Shown one piece after another: positions 43,367-52,858 of a stretch of DNA of 64,000 bases. This DNA comes from Fodinicurvata fenggangensis DSM 21160 (GTDB lineage: Bacteria > Pseudomonadota > Alphaproteobacteria > Kiloniellales > DSM-21159), in the NCBI RefSeq assembly GCF_000686045.1, contig NZ_JMLV01000009.1, positions 98,492 to 162,491 of the forward strand, given 5' to 3'. Position numbers and translations under genes: made by a program. Numbering within the stretch: position 1 is the first letter of the stretch; the number at the start of each line of letters is the position of its first letter. Under the pieces are notes generated by a model. It searched no databases. It had not been told where the DNA came from and saw nothing but the letters and a program-made list of their open reading frames with translations.

Positions 43367-45280
43367 ATGAGTGATCAACAGAACAAGACACCGGCCAGCC
43401 TCATGGTCTGGCTTGTGCTGGGTCTCGTCATACTGGCCGGCTTGAGCCTTTATTTTCAAACCGAAAGCGAACCGCTTCCGGCGGACCTGTCCTACTCGAG
43501 TTTCAGATCTCACCTTGAAGCCGGCGATGTTGAATCGGTCGTGATCGGAGAGCAAACGATCTCGGGGGACTTCCGGAGTCCACAGGAAATGCCGTCCGGT
43601 GACATGGCCCGCGCTTTCCGGACACGCATTCCCGCTGTCGAGGACCCAAACCTCATGGCCCTTCTGGATGAACAGGATGTTGAGGTTTCCGCCGACAGGG
43701 GGAGTGCCATCCCGAACTGGCTGTTGGCGCTGCTGCCGTGGGTGCTGATCCTCGGGTTCTGGTACGTCTTCGTGATCCGTCGCATGTCAGGTGGTTTGCC
43801 TGGTGGCATGGGCAAGGATGGTCCCGGCGGATTCCTGAAAGGGCGCACCCGCAAGGTGGAACCGGCGACTGCGCCCAAGGTGCGCTTTGCCAATGTGGCC
43901 GGGCAGGACAACGCCAAGGCCGAGGTGTCGGAGCTGCTGCAATTCCTGCGCAACCCGGAGCGTTACCAGAGCCTGGGTGCGGAAGTTCCGCACGGTATTC
44001 TTCTGGAGGGCCCGCCGGGCACGGGGAAAACCTTGCTGGCGCGCGCGCTTGCGGGCGAAGCCCAGGTCCCCTTCTTCCATACCTCCGCTTCCGAATTCAT
44101 CGAGATGTTCGTCGGTGTGGGGGCCTCACGGGTTCGCAAGCTTTTCGAGGAGGCCAAGAAGCATGCGCCCAGCATCATCTTCATAGATGAGCTGGACAGC
44201 GTCGGTCGCGTACGTGGCACCGGGATGGGCGGTGGCAATGATGAACGGGAACAGACGCTCAATCAGATTCTTGCCGAAATGGATGGCTTCGAGGGGCATG
44301 AAGCCGTGGTGGTGCTTGCGGCGACCAACCGGCCGGACGTCCTGGACCCGGCCTTGCTGCGCCCCGGCCGCTTCGACCGCCATATCACCTTGGAACTGCC
44401 CGACCAGAAGGCGCGGGTCGCGATCCTGGAGGTGCATTGCAGCCGGGTGCCCCTGGCCGATGACGTGGACCTGGAGCAGGTCGCCGCCGGAACACCGGGG
44501 TTTTCCGGAGCGGACCTGAAGAACCTGGTCAATGAGGCCGCCATGGCGGCCGCGCGCGAGAACCGCAAGGAGGTGAAGGCGCGCCATTTCGAGGAAATGC
44601 GCGATCGCATCATGATGGGGGCACTGCGGACACTTGCCATTCATCCGGAGGAACGCCACCGGCTTGCGGTTCATGAATCCGGCCACACGGCGGTTGCCTA
44701 TTATCTGCCGCACGCCGATCCCATACACAAGGTGACGATCATACCGCGCGGCCGCTCCCTCGGCTTGACGCATCAATTGCCGGAAGTGGAGCGGCATACC
44801 CTACCGGAGGAGTACCTGAAGGAGCGTTTGGCTGTAATGCTTGCCGGACGTGCGTCCGAGAAGGTGTTCCTGGAGAGCCTCAGTTCCGGTGCGGACGAGG
44901 ATATCCGCATGGCCTCCCGGCTTGCGCGGGCCATGGTGGGGCGCTGGGGCATGTCGGACGAGTTGGGCCCGGTCGATGTTCGTGAAAGCGATGAGCATCC
45001 CTTCCTGGGCCGCGAGATGGCACAGCCTCGCAGCTTTTCGGAGGCCACGGCCGCAATTGCCGACAAGGCGGTCCAGCAGATTTTGACCCAAGCGGAAGCC
45101 TTGGCCGTGGAGATTCTCCAGGCGCACCGCCCGAAGGTGGAGCGCCTGGTTGCGGCACTGGAAGAGCAGGAAACGCTGGACCGCAGTGCTGTTGCAGCCT
45201 GCCTGGGACCCAAGGAAGTCACTTCAGGCTATGCGAAACAGTCTGGAAAGGCGCTTGAAGCAGACCGCTCCACACACTGA
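43367..45280 (+). CDS. ftsH: FtsH-type membrane AAA+ zinc metalloprotease
   Basis: A 637-residue FtsH paralogue. Two N-terminal membrane segments flank a short periplasmic FtsH-ext domain; the AAA core has Walker A GPPGTGKT, Walker [12 protein letters not shown] and the second region of homology [20 protein letters not shown]; the zinc site reads HESGH (usual form HEAGH, still HExxH). It extracts and degrades membrane and regulatory proteins with ATP. It lies 129 bases after arcC on the same strand; whether it belongs to the arc transcript is unclear. Cells usually keep another housekeeping ftsH. Confidence 0.93.
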   Translation: MSDQQNKTPASLMVWLVLGLVILAGLSLYFQTESEPLPADLSYSSFRSHLEAGDVESVVIGEQTISGDFRSPQEMPSGDMARAFRTRIPAVEDPNLMALLDEQDVEVSADRGSAIPNWLLALLPWVLILGFWYVFVIRRMSGGLPGGMGKDGPGGFLKGRTRKVEPATAPKVRFANVAGQDNAKAEVSELLQFLRNPERYQSLGAEVPHGILLEGPPGTGKTLLARALAGEAQVPFFHTSASEFIEMFVGVGASRVRKLFEEAKKHAPSIIFIDELDSVGRVRGTGMGGGNDEREQTLNQILAEMDGFEGHEAVVVLAATNRPDVLDPALLRPGRFDRHITLELPDQKARVAILEVHCSRVPLADDVDLEQVAAGTPGFSGADLKNLVNEAAMAAARENRKEVKARHFEEMRDRIMMGALRTLAIHPEERHRLAVHESGHTAVAYYLPHADPIHKVTIIPRGRSLGLTHQLPEVERHTLPEEYLKERLAVMLAGRASEKVFLESLSSGADEDIRMASRLARAMVGRWGMSDELGPVDVRESDEHPFLGREMAQPRSFSEATAAIADKAVQQILTQAEALAVEILQAHRPKVERLVAALEEQETLDRSAVAACLGPKEVTSGYAKQSGKALEADRSTH

Positions 45281-45305
45281 CGAGAGCGCTAAGCACCCTT
45301 GCGAA

Positions 45306-46418
45306 CTATTTCAGGAATTCCCTGAAGCGTCGCAAGGAAAGCATGAACAGCACCCCCCCTATCGCCAGGAGAGCAGCAAGCTGGGGCCAAACGGCATCCA
45401 GCCCCGCCCCTCTGAAGAGAACGGACTGGGCCAGGATAACGAAATGAGTGTTCGGTGCCGCCAGCATGATTGCCTGGATCATCTCCGGCATACTCTCGCG
45501 CGGTGTCATGCCCCCGGAAAGTACCTGGAGAGGCAAGAGAACGAGCATCAGCAGCAAGCCGAACTGAGGCATTGAGCCGGCCACCGTGGCAAGGAAGATA
45601 CCCATGCAGGTGGTAGCAAAAAGATGCAGAGCCGTGGCGAAAAGGAAAAGGGGGATAGAGCCCTCAATCGGAACCGAGAGCAGGCCCTGCACGATCAGTA
45701 TCAGAGAAATACTGGCGGCAAAGAGGACAACGAGCCCCATCGACCAGATCTTGCTCAGCATGATCTCGGTTGGCGTAACCGGCATGACCAGCAAGTGCTC
45801 AAGCGTACCATGCTCGCGCTCGCGGATCAGGGCTGCCCCAGTCAGGATGATCGACAGCATGGTAATGGTGGAGATCACTTCGTTGATGGATCCGAACCAT
45901 CCCTTATCGAGCTGCGGGTTGAAGCGCGCGCGCAATGCGAGATCGACCGGCACGTCCGGTGTGTGTCGATAGCCGGACAGATACTCCCGGACCTCACTGG
46001 TGACAATGGATTGAATATAGCCGCCACCGGTGAAGGCCTGGGTCATGCGGGTTGCATCGATGTTGAGCTGGATTGCCGGTGACTTGCCAGCCAGCAGGTC
46101 ACGTTGGAAGTTTGGAGGTATATCGAGCGCGAAGCTGTCGATACCAGCATCCATTCGGCTGTCCATTTCCCCTTGGGAGATCAGCTGCGGTATCGTGAAA
46201 TAGGGGGGATAGAAGGCTGTGATTATGCGCGAAGACACAGGTGAGTGATCTTCATCGACTATGGCAATCGGCGCCCGGTTGAGGGTCTCCGGCATGGCGT
46301 TGGCCGCAGTATAGATCGAGGCCGTGAAGGCGTAGAAGATCAGTATCAGCAGGATAGGATCCCGGGCCAGACCGCGAAGCTCCTTCATGCCGAGATGCAG
46401 GATATTGGATGTCTTCAT
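45306..46418 (-). CDS. yhhJ: ABC-2 type permease, YhhJ-like
   Basis: A 370-residue ABC-2 permease. One N-terminal membrane segment, a large extracytoplasmic domain (about 45-175) and five C-terminal membrane helices starting near ISTITMLSIILTGAALI. The EREHGTLEHLLVMPVTPTE segment is the coupling helix region of this family. It is the last gene of the hlyD-rbbA-yhhJ run, three bases after the fused ATPase gene. Convergent with the FtsH gene across 25 bases. Confidence 0.9.
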   Translation of the reverse strand: MKTSNILHLGMKELRGLARDPILLILIFYAFTASIYTAANAMPETLNRAPIAIVDEDHSPVSSRIITAFYPPYFTIPQLISQGEMDSRMDAGIDSFALDIPPNFQRDLLAGKSPAIQLNIDATRMTQAFTGGGYIQSIVTSEVREYLSGYRHTPDVPVDLALRARFNPQLDKGWFGSINEVISTITMLSIILTGAALIREREHGTLEHLLVMPVTPTEIMLSKIWSMGLVVLFAASISLILIVQGLLSVPIEGSIPLFLFATALHLFATTCMGIFLATVAGSMPQFGLLLMLVLLPLQVLSGGMTPRESMPEMIQAIMLAAPNTHFVILAQSVLFRGAGLDAVWPQLAALLAIGGVLFMLSLRRFREFLK

Positions 46419-46421
46419 GGC

Positions 46422-49214
46422 TCAGCGCGCCTGCTTTCTGAGAAGAAGCGTGCCCAGGGCCAGCAGGATGGGAATGGCGAGCAACAGGGGCAGGAAAGAA
46501 CTCCAGAGATCACCGAAACCCAGTGCCTTGGAGAAGGTTCCGCGTGAAATCGTCACGAAATGGCTGGTTGGATAGATTTGGCCGATGAGAGCCCCCGCTC
46601 CCTCGAGAGAGGAGACAGGATCGAGCATGCCCGAGAACTGCACGGCCGGTATCAGCGTGATCAGGGCCGTCCCGAAAATAGCCGCGATCTGACTGCGCAT
46701 GAAGGTCGAAATGACCAGGCCCATCGCCGTGGCCACAATCACATAGAGAAAAGCGGCTGTTGCATAAGTCAACAGGCTTCCCGTGAAAGGGACGCCGAAG
46801 ACGAAGACGGCAAAAGCCGTCAGCAGGGCGACATTCAGCATTGCCAGGATGACGTAGGGAAGCTGCTTGCCGAGCAGGAATTCCAGGCGTGTGACAGGGG
46901 TCACATAGAAGTTGGTGATCGAGCCGAGTTCCTTCTCGCGCACCACGCTGAGGACAGTCAACATGGCAGGGATCAGCATGAGCAGCAGGGGGATGACAGC
47001 CGGCACCATGGCGACAAGGCTCTGAACGTCGGGATTGTAGCGATAGCGGACCTCCAGTTCGAAATCAGTCAGGCCAACCTGATCCCCATAAATTTCGCGT
47101 GCCTTTCGCGTTAGCCAGTCGGCATGCATGCCTTCGACATAACCGCGAATCGTCTCTGCGCGGGTCGGCATGGCTCCGTCGATCCACGCGCCGATCGCGA
47201 CGCTGCGCCCCCGGGCCACATCGCGGGCAAAGCCGGGTGGTATCTCGATTGCCAGACTGATGTCCCCATTGCGCATCCGTTGGTCCAGGTTCGCGTAGTC
47301 GGAGATCGCCGCCTTTTCAGTAAAATAGCGCGAGCCTGAGATTTGCAGGACATAGTCCCGACTTATGGTTGTGTCATCGCGGTCGAGCACGGCAAAGGAC
47401 AGGTTCTCGACATCCAGATTGATCCCATAACCCATGACGAACATCAGGATCATGCTGCCCAGCAGGGCAAGGGTGGCGCGAATAGGATCTCGACGCAGTT
47501 CAAGTGCCTCGCGTCCCGTATAGGCAAGCATGCGTCGAAAATCGAGGACGGTCCCGTTGCGCCGGGGAGGACGCGATTTTTCTGTGGGAGTCTCGGCCAT
47601 CTCTGATAGCTGGATTGTTGGGCTTTCCTCTTGTTTTGGTCCGCCTTGTTCGCCTATGGCATCTTCCAGATAGGCAATGAAGGCCTCTTCCAGGGTTTCG
47701 GCAGAGCACTTGTCCTTGATGCTGTCAGGCGTGTCGCTGATCAGGACCTTGCCGGCATGCATGAGCGAGATGCGATCGCAGAACTCGGCCTCGTTCATGA
47801 AATGGGTGGAAACGAAGATCGTGACTTCGTCCTCTCGGGAGAGGTCGGAGAGGATCTGCCAGAAATCGTCGCGCGCCACGGGGTCAACACCTGAGGTTGG
47901 TTCGTCCAGGATCAGGATGTCCGGGGCGTGGATCATCGCCACTGCGAGTGACAGACGCTGGCGCATGCCAAGGGGAAGGGCGTTCGGCAGTGTATCCAGA
48001 ATTTCGGCCAGTTCGAAGCGGTTTGCCATCTCCTGAATGCGTGCGGGGATAATATCGGCCGGCAGGCTGAACAAGCGGGCATGGAGGTCAAGGTTCTGCC
48101 TGACCGTCAATTCGCCATAGAGTGAGAAGGACTGGGACATGTAGCCGACACGCTGTCGTGTCTCCAGATCATCGGCATCAACCTCATGTCCGAAGAGACG
48201 CGCCGTGCCTTCACTGGCAGGCAGCAGTCCCGTCAGCATCTTCATCGTCGTGGTCTTGCCGCAGCCATTGGAGCCCAGAAAGCCAAAAATCTCCCCTTTC
48301 GGAATGCGAAAGCTCACATCGTCGACAGCCGTGAAGTCGCCGAAGCGCATCGTCAGGTGCTCGGCCTCGATGGCAATCTGCTCATCTCCGTGCTCGCTCA
48401 GGGGAGGGATATTCACGGCGCTATGACCTGCCCGCTTGTCTTCGGGCAGCAGGGAAATGAAAGCAGCGTCCAGACTGGAAGTTCCGGTCCGCTCGAGAAT
48501 ATCTTCCGGCCGTCCCGTGGCCAGCACCTTTCCGGCGTCCATTGCGATCAGCCAGTCGAAGTCTGCCGCTTCCTCCATATAAGCCGTGGCGACAATAACG
48601 CTCATTCCTGGACGATTCGCACGAATGGAGGCGATAAGTTGCCAGAATTGCCTTCGGGACAGGGGGTCCACACCTGTTGTCGGCTCGTCGAGGATGAGCA
48701 GGTCAGGGTCGTGGATCAGGGCGCAGCAGAGCCCCAGCTTCTGCTTCATGCCGCCGGACAGCTTGCCGGCCGGCCGCGCCGCGAAGTCTGCCAGGCCGGT
48801 TCCCTGGAGTAGCTGGGCGATCCGCCTTTCTCGCTCTTGCCTGTCATGTCCGAAGAGGCGGCCAAAGAAATCAACGTTCTCGTATACCGAAAGCGTAGGA
48901 TAAAGATTCTTGCCAAGACCTTGCGGCATATAGGCGATACGTGGATAGGTCTTCCGACGGTGTGTTGCCTTGCTGATGTCGCCGCCGAGGACGTGGACGG
49001 TGCCCTGCTGGATCGTGCGTGCTCCTGAGACCAAGGAAAGCAGACTGGACTTGCCGACACCGTCCGGACCGATCAATCCAACCATGCAGCCTGATGGCAG
49101 ATCCAGGGTGATTCCATCGAGAGCTCGTGTCTTGCGATAAGAGAGCGCGACTGCTTCCAGACGAGCCACAGAGTCGGAGGCAAAGTGTGATATGCCTGCT
49201 GTCTGTGTGGTCAT
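46422..49214 (-). CDS. rbbA: RbbA-like fused double ABC ATPase and ABC-2 permease
   Basis: A 930-residue protein with two ATP-binding domains and a permease in one chain. Walker A motifs are GPDGVGKSS and [10 protein letters not shown]; signatures are [11 protein letters not shown] and [12 protein letters not shown]; both Walker B Asp-Glu pairs read LILDEPT. The C-terminal third has the same six-helix ABC-2 layout as the next gene. In E. coli YhiH/RbbA has been linked to ribosomes, but the operon context suggests drug or envelope-component export. ATG 49214 overlaps the hlyD-type stop by ATGA. Confidence 0.92.
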   Translation of the reverse strand: MTTQTAGISHFASDSVARLEAVALSYRKTRALDGITLDLPSGCMVGLIGPDGVGKSSLLSLVSGARTIQQGTVHVLGGDISKATHRRKTYPRIAYMPQGLGKNLYPTLSVYENVDFFGRLFGHDRQERERRIAQLLQGTGLADFAARPAGKLSGGMKQKLGLCCALIHDPDLLILDEPTTGVDPLSRRQFWQLIASIRANRPGMSVIVATAYMEEAADFDWLIAMDAGKVLATGRPEDILERTGTSSLDAAFISLLPEDKRAGHSAVNIPPLSEHGDEQIAIEAEHLTMRFGDFTAVDDVSFRIPKGEIFGFLGSNGCGKTTTMKMLTGLLPASEGTARLFGHEVDADDLETRQRVGYMSQSFSLYGELTVRQNLDLHARLFSLPADIIPARIQEMANRFELAEILDTLPNALPLGMRQRLSLAVAMIHAPDILILDEPTSGVDPVARDDFWQILSDLSREDEVTIFVSTHFMNEAEFCDRISLMHAGKVLISDTPDSIKDKCSAETLEEAFIAYLEDAIGEQGGPKQEESPTIQLSEMAETPTEKSRPPRRNGTVLDFRRMLAYTGREALELRRDPIRATLALLGSMILMFVMGYGINLDVENLSFAVLDRDDTTISRDYVLQISGSRYFTEKAAISDYANLDQRMRNGDISLAIEIPPGFARDVARGRSVAIGAWIDGAMPTRAETIRGYVEGMHADWLTRKAREIYGDQVGLTDFELEVRYRYNPDVQSLVAMVPAVIPLLLMLIPAMLTVLSVVREKELGSITNFYVTPVTRLEFLLGKQLPYVILAMLNVALLTAFAVFVFGVPFTGSLLTYATAAFLYVIVATAMGLVISTFMRSQIAAIFGTALITLIPAVQFSGMLDPVSSLEGAGALIGQIYPTSHFVTISRGTFSKALGFGDLWSSFLPLLLAIPILLALGTLLLRKQAR

Positions 49215-50284
49215 TCTACCAGTGTGCCCTGCAGGCTGTCCGGCCATTCGGCCTCTGGGTCAAGGCGGACATAGGCCATGCCGGGCAGACCGGTCTTTAC
49301 CTGTTCTATGTGCTTGCGGAGGAGTTCGGGTGGAATCCGAGCTTTGACCCGGAACATCAACTTTTGCCGCTCTTCCTGCGTTTCGACGGTTCTGGGGGTG
49401 AACTGTGCGGTATCGGCAACGAAGGAAACCTCTGCAGGAATGATGTACTGGGGCGCAGCATCCAGGACCAGGCGCACATCCGCTCCAATGGCCACGCGCC
49501 CGGCCTGCGCTGTGGGCAGGAAGAAACTCATGTGCACATCTTCCAGGTCCACCAGGTTGAGGACGCGACCGCCTGCTGAAAGAACTTCCCCGGGCTGCGC
49601 AATCCTGTACTGGACACGTCCGTTCCGTGGAGAGGTCAGGGTGCTGTCGTCGATCTCGGTTTTGATGCTGTCGATGGTGGCCTGGGCCGCTTCAACGGCA
49701 GCTTCGGCATCCACCACTTGCGCCCGTGATGCCGTTATGGCCGCTTGTGATGCAGCAACCTGTGCCACCGCTGCGCTAACGGTTGCTCTTGCGGCCTGCG
49801 CAGTTGCCCGGGCATCGTCCAGGACTTGCTGAGAGACGGCATTGGATTGTGACAGACGTTCGGCGCGCTCAAGTCGTTTCTGAGCAGCTTCCAGTTCAGC
49901 CTGGCGCTGGGCAACTACAGCTTGGGCCGCTTCCTGTTCGGCCTGGCGTTGGGCGACAAGGCTGTTGGCCGTGTCGATGCTGATGGTCGCCCGGCGCAAC
50001 TGGGCTTCCGCTTCGCGCTGCCGGGCTTCCAATTGCCTGGTGTCCATGCGCGCCAATTCCTGACCGGCTTCGACGAAGTCGCCCTCCTGGGCGAATATCT
50101 CGCTGATCCGTCCGGCCGTTTTTGTGGAGATGTCGATCTCGACTGCCTCGATGCGTCCATTGCCACTGGCGATGCCGTCGGGAAGCCCGTCGCCTTGCAA
50201 GTGATCCCAAGTGTAATAGCTGCCGGTCGCCACAACCAGGAGGAGGGCCACCAGGTACCAGGGTCTCTTTCCGGGCAAGGGCAT
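49211..50284 (-). CDS. HlyD-family periplasmic adaptor (YhiI-like)
   Basis: A 357-residue membrane fusion protein. One N-terminal anchor ([16 protein letters not shown]), a biotinyl-lipoyl-like half starting [20 protein letters not shown], a long Ala/Gln-rich coiled coil (about 80-200) and the beta-barrel part with [20 protein letters not shown]. It should link the inner-membrane ABC-2 exporter to an outer-membrane channel; no TolC gene is in the window. ATG 50284 has GGAAG five bases upstream; GTG 50290 is the alternative. First gene of the export operon. Confidence 0.92.
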   Translation of the reverse strand: MPLPGKRPWYLVALLLVVATGSYYTWDHLQGDGLPDGIASGNGRIEAVEIDISTKTAGRISEIFAQEGDFVEAGQELARMDTRQLEARQREAEAQLRRATISIDTANSLVAQRQAEQEAAQAVVAQRQAELEAAQKRLERAERLSQSNAVSQQVLDDARATAQAARATVSAAVAQVAASQAAITASRAQVVDAEAAVEAAQATIDSIKTEIDDSTLTSPRNGRVQYRIAQPGEVLSAGGRVLNLVDLEDVHMSFFLPTAQAGRVAIGADVRLVLDAAPQYIIPAEVSFVADTAQFTPRTVETQEERQKLMFRVKARIPPELLRKHIEQVKTGLPGMAYVRLDPEAEWPDSLQGTLVE

Positions 50285-50569
50285 GTCCACTTCCAGTCTG
50301 TTCTATGTCGCTAGGAAAGCGATTTGCTGAATTCAAACAGGATACAGGAGTTTCTGTCCCTCATCATGCGTTCAATCGCCACGCCTGTGCCACCTATGAT
50401 GATGTCCGGATGACGTGCCAGTGTCAGGTCTGCGACCATTCTTCCAATAGGTAATTGGCCGTCAATGCTGTATTCTTGTTGCCGTACCCCCCGCGTTCAA
50501 ACACGTAGAATGATTATGTGTTTGCGCTCCTCTTGAGTGGCGGTGGGACGATATGAAAGGAAGAATCTC

Positions 50570-50890
50570 ATGACTGCTCCAGAGGACTCCAGAAAGCCCG
50601 ATCTGGACCGCGCTCTTCAGGATCCTCAAGCGATTTTTGGTACACCGGAGGCGCTTCTTGATCACGATATGCTGACGCAGCAGGAGAAAATCGAAATTCT
50701 GCGTCGCTGGGAGTATGACGCGAGTGAAAATTACGTCGCAGTGGAAGAGGGCATGCCTGACGGTGAGGATGGGTTGCTTCAGCGGATTTTGCAGGCGCTT
50801 GACAAGCTGACCAAGGGTTTCGATGCAGAGCAGGTCAGCCCCAGCAAACAGCACGGACTGACACGGTCGAGCATCACCAAATCCGAATAG
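50570..50890 (+). CDS. Conserved hypothetical protein, acidic, 106 residues
   Basis: I do not know a named function. The core reads ALQDPQAIFGTPEALLDHD and QQEKIEILRRWEYDASENYV, which resembles small uncharacterised proteobacterial proteins. No membrane segment, signal peptide or cysteine is present; the C-terminus is polar. ATG 50570 is preceded by AAAGGAAG at six bases. The stop codon lies inside a perfect hairpin. It is divergent from the export operon and co-directional with cydDC, 276 bases away. Confidence 0.72.
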   Translation: MTAPEDSRKPDLDRALQDPQAIFGTPEALLDHDMLTQQEKIEILRRWEYDASENYVAVEEGMPDGEDGLLQRILQALDKLTKGFDAEQVSPSKQHGLTRSSITKSE

Positions 50891-50906
50891 CATTCGGATT
50901 TGGTGA
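50874..50906. terminator. Perfect 15-bp hairpin spanning the stop codon of the hypothetical gene
   Basis: TCACCAAATCCGAAT, loop AGC, ATTCGGATTTGGTGA: a perfect stem with a three-base loop. The gene's TAG stop overlaps the loop. A pyrimidine-rich stretch follows, but no clean T run, so it may end transcription or protect the mRNA 3' end. Confidence 0.6.
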
Positions 50907-50937
50907 CCTTTGCATTTCTTGGAGCCAGCATTGGAGA

Positions 50938-50965
50938 CAATGTGGCGGGATCGTTCTCCACATTG
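50938..50965. promoter_or_regulatory. Inverted repeat upstream of cydDC
   Basis: CAATGTGG-N12-CCACATTG, perfect 8-base arms, about 200 bases upstream of cydD. No FNR/Anr-type TTGAT-N4-ATCAA box was found in the same gap. It may be an operator; the regulator is unknown. Confidence 0.35.
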
Positions 50966-51166
50966 CTTATGGTGAGAGAATTTCTATTTAACCATGCATG
51001 GCAAGCTTCAAGGTCCAAGACTTGGAAGGTGGGAATGGCAGATCGAAGCCGCTTATCAGCCGCGGATACAGCGGGAACAACGCCGGACGACTTGCTTCTG
51101 TCATGGAAAAAGGCTGCTTTTGGTGTTTGGCGGCGAGCCTAGACAACAAGTCTTGCGAAAGCTGAC

Positions 51167-52858
51167 ATGACAAAGACCTATGCTGACACAGGCTCGACTG
51201 AGGCCGCTCTGTCTGGCAGCCGACTGCCCGCAGCACTCCAGGCTGTGGCTGCCTTGCTATGGCTGCCCCAGGCAGCCGCGATTGCCTACGCCATCGATCA
51301 TTTGGCCCGCGAGGGCACGCTGGAGCCCGTCATTGTCCCTGCACTTGTTCTCCTGGCTTTGGGTTTCGCGAAGGCGGCTCTCAATGCCCTGGGACGGCGC
51401 TTGGCCTTCCGCAATGCGCGCCGGGCTCTGTCCGAGATGCGGGTACGCGCAACGTCGGTTCTGGCGGCGCGCTCGCCGGTCGATATCAACCGTCCGGATT
51501 CCGGTTCTGCTGCCAGCGTTCTGGGCGAGCAGGCCGAGGCCCTGGTACCCTATCTGGCGCGCTATCATCCAACCCGTCTGCGAGTTGTGGTGATCCCTTT
51601 GGCGATTCTTGCCTGTGTCCTGCCATTCTCCTGGATTTCTGCCGTTATCCTGTTGGTGGCGGCGCCGTTGATCCCGCTGTTCATGGCCCTGATCGGCTGG
51701 CGTGCCCGGGCGGCCAGTCGGGAACAGTTGGACGAGATGGGCAGCATGAATGCCTTCCTGCTGGATCGACTGCGCGGCCTCGCGACCATTCGTGCCTTGG
51801 ATGCAGTCGATCAGACTGCTGATAGGTTTCAGGCCGACGCGAAGACCCTGCGCCGAAAGACCATGGCCGTACTCCGCATCGCCTTCCTGTCGTCGGCCGT
51901 GCTCGAACTTTTTGCTGCGCTCGGTGTTGCGATGGTTGCCGTCTACGTTGGGTTTCATCTGTTGGGGCACCTGAATTTTGGTGCCTGGGGAACACAGTTG
52001 AGCCTGGGGGAAGGTCTTTTCATCCTTTTGCTTGCACCGGCCTTCTTTGAACCGCTGCGGGATCTTTCCGCGACCTGGCACGACAGGGCGGCGGGGCAGG
52101 CAGCCGAAGAGGCGCTTGCGGACCTGGCAACGCAGGGGCGCACTTTTCCGGCGTCCCGCCAGGAAGGGGGGGGCGGGGAGGTCGATACGAGCGACATGCC
52201 GCCCGGTATAGCCATCGAAGGCCTGGATTTCAGTCATGCGGCTGGTGTTCGTGTCTTCGAAAACTTGGATCTTCGAGTTTCCCCCGGCGAACACCTGGCC
52301 CTGTTTGGGCCCAGCGGGAGCGGGAAATCCACCCTGCTTGCCCTGATGGCCGGTCTTGTTGCTCCGGATCATGGCCGTATCTTGATTGGCGGCGTGCCGC
52401 TTGAGGATGGCACTGCGGATGATTTGCGTCGCCGGATGGCCTGGGTGGGTCAGCGCCCGCACATCTTTCAAGGGACCATGGCCCGAAATGTCAGTCTCGA
52501 TCGTCCCGGTGTGGGCGAGGCAGAGATCGACAGAGCCTTTCGGCACGTCAGCCTCGAGGACGTTGTACGCAGCCATGCCGGAAGTCTTGGGGAAGCCGGG
52601 GTCGGCCTGTCGGGTGGCGAGGTTCTGCGGCTGGCGCTGGCACGCGCTGTCGCATCACCGGAGTTTGGGATTGTTCTTGCGGACGAACCGACCGCGCATC
52701 TGGATGCGGCGACGGCCGCGGATATCGGTGACGGACTGATGGCGCTTGCGAAAGGCAGAACAATGATCGTTGCAACCCATGACCCACGGCTGGCACATCG
52801 CATGGACCGTATTGTAGACTTGACTTCTCTGCTGGTCGCAAGGGAGGCCGCCGAATGA
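51167..52858 (+). CDS. cydD: Thiol reductant ABC exporter subunit CydD
   Basis: A 563-residue half-transporter. Six N-terminal membrane helices, then an ABC ATPase domain with Walker A FGPSGSGKSTLL, signature LSGGEVLRLALAR and Walker B GIVLADEPTAHLD. CydDC exports glutathione or cysteine into the periplasm and is needed to assemble cytochrome bd. The stop overlaps the cydC start by ATGA. It opens the cydD-cydC-cydA-cydB-cydX cluster. Confidence 0.94.
   Translation: MTKTYADTGSTEAALSGSRLPAALQAVAALLWLPQAAAIAYAIDHLAREGTLEPVIVPALVLLALGFAKAALNALGRRLAFRNARRALSEMRVRATSVLAARSPVDINRPDSGSAASVLGEQAEALVPYLARYHPTRLRVVVIPLAILACVLPFSWISAVILLVAAPLIPLFMALIGWRARAASREQLDEMGSMNAFLLDRLRGLATIRALDAVDQTADRFQADAKTLRRKTMAVLRIAFLSSAVLELFAALGVAMVAVYVGFHLLGHLNFGAWGTQLSLGEGLFILLLAPAFFEPLRDLSATWHDRAAGQAAEEALADLATQGRTFPASRQEGGGGEVDTSDMPPGIAIEGLDFSHAAGVRVFENLDLRVSPGEHLALFGPSGSGKSTLLALMAGLVAPDHGRILIGGVPLEDGTADDLRRRMAWVGQRPHIFQGTMARNVSLDRPGVGEAEIDRAFRHVSLEDVVRSHAGSLGEAGVGLSGGEVLRLALARAVASPEFGIVLADEPTAHLDAATAADIGDGLMALAKGRTMIVATHDPRLAHRMDRIVDLTSLLVAREAAE

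Noticed and set aside
50900..51142. An 80-codon plus-strand frame upstream of cydD
   Set aside because: GTG start without ribosome-binding site, no family resemblance, and it lies in a region with inverted repeats that looks regulatory.
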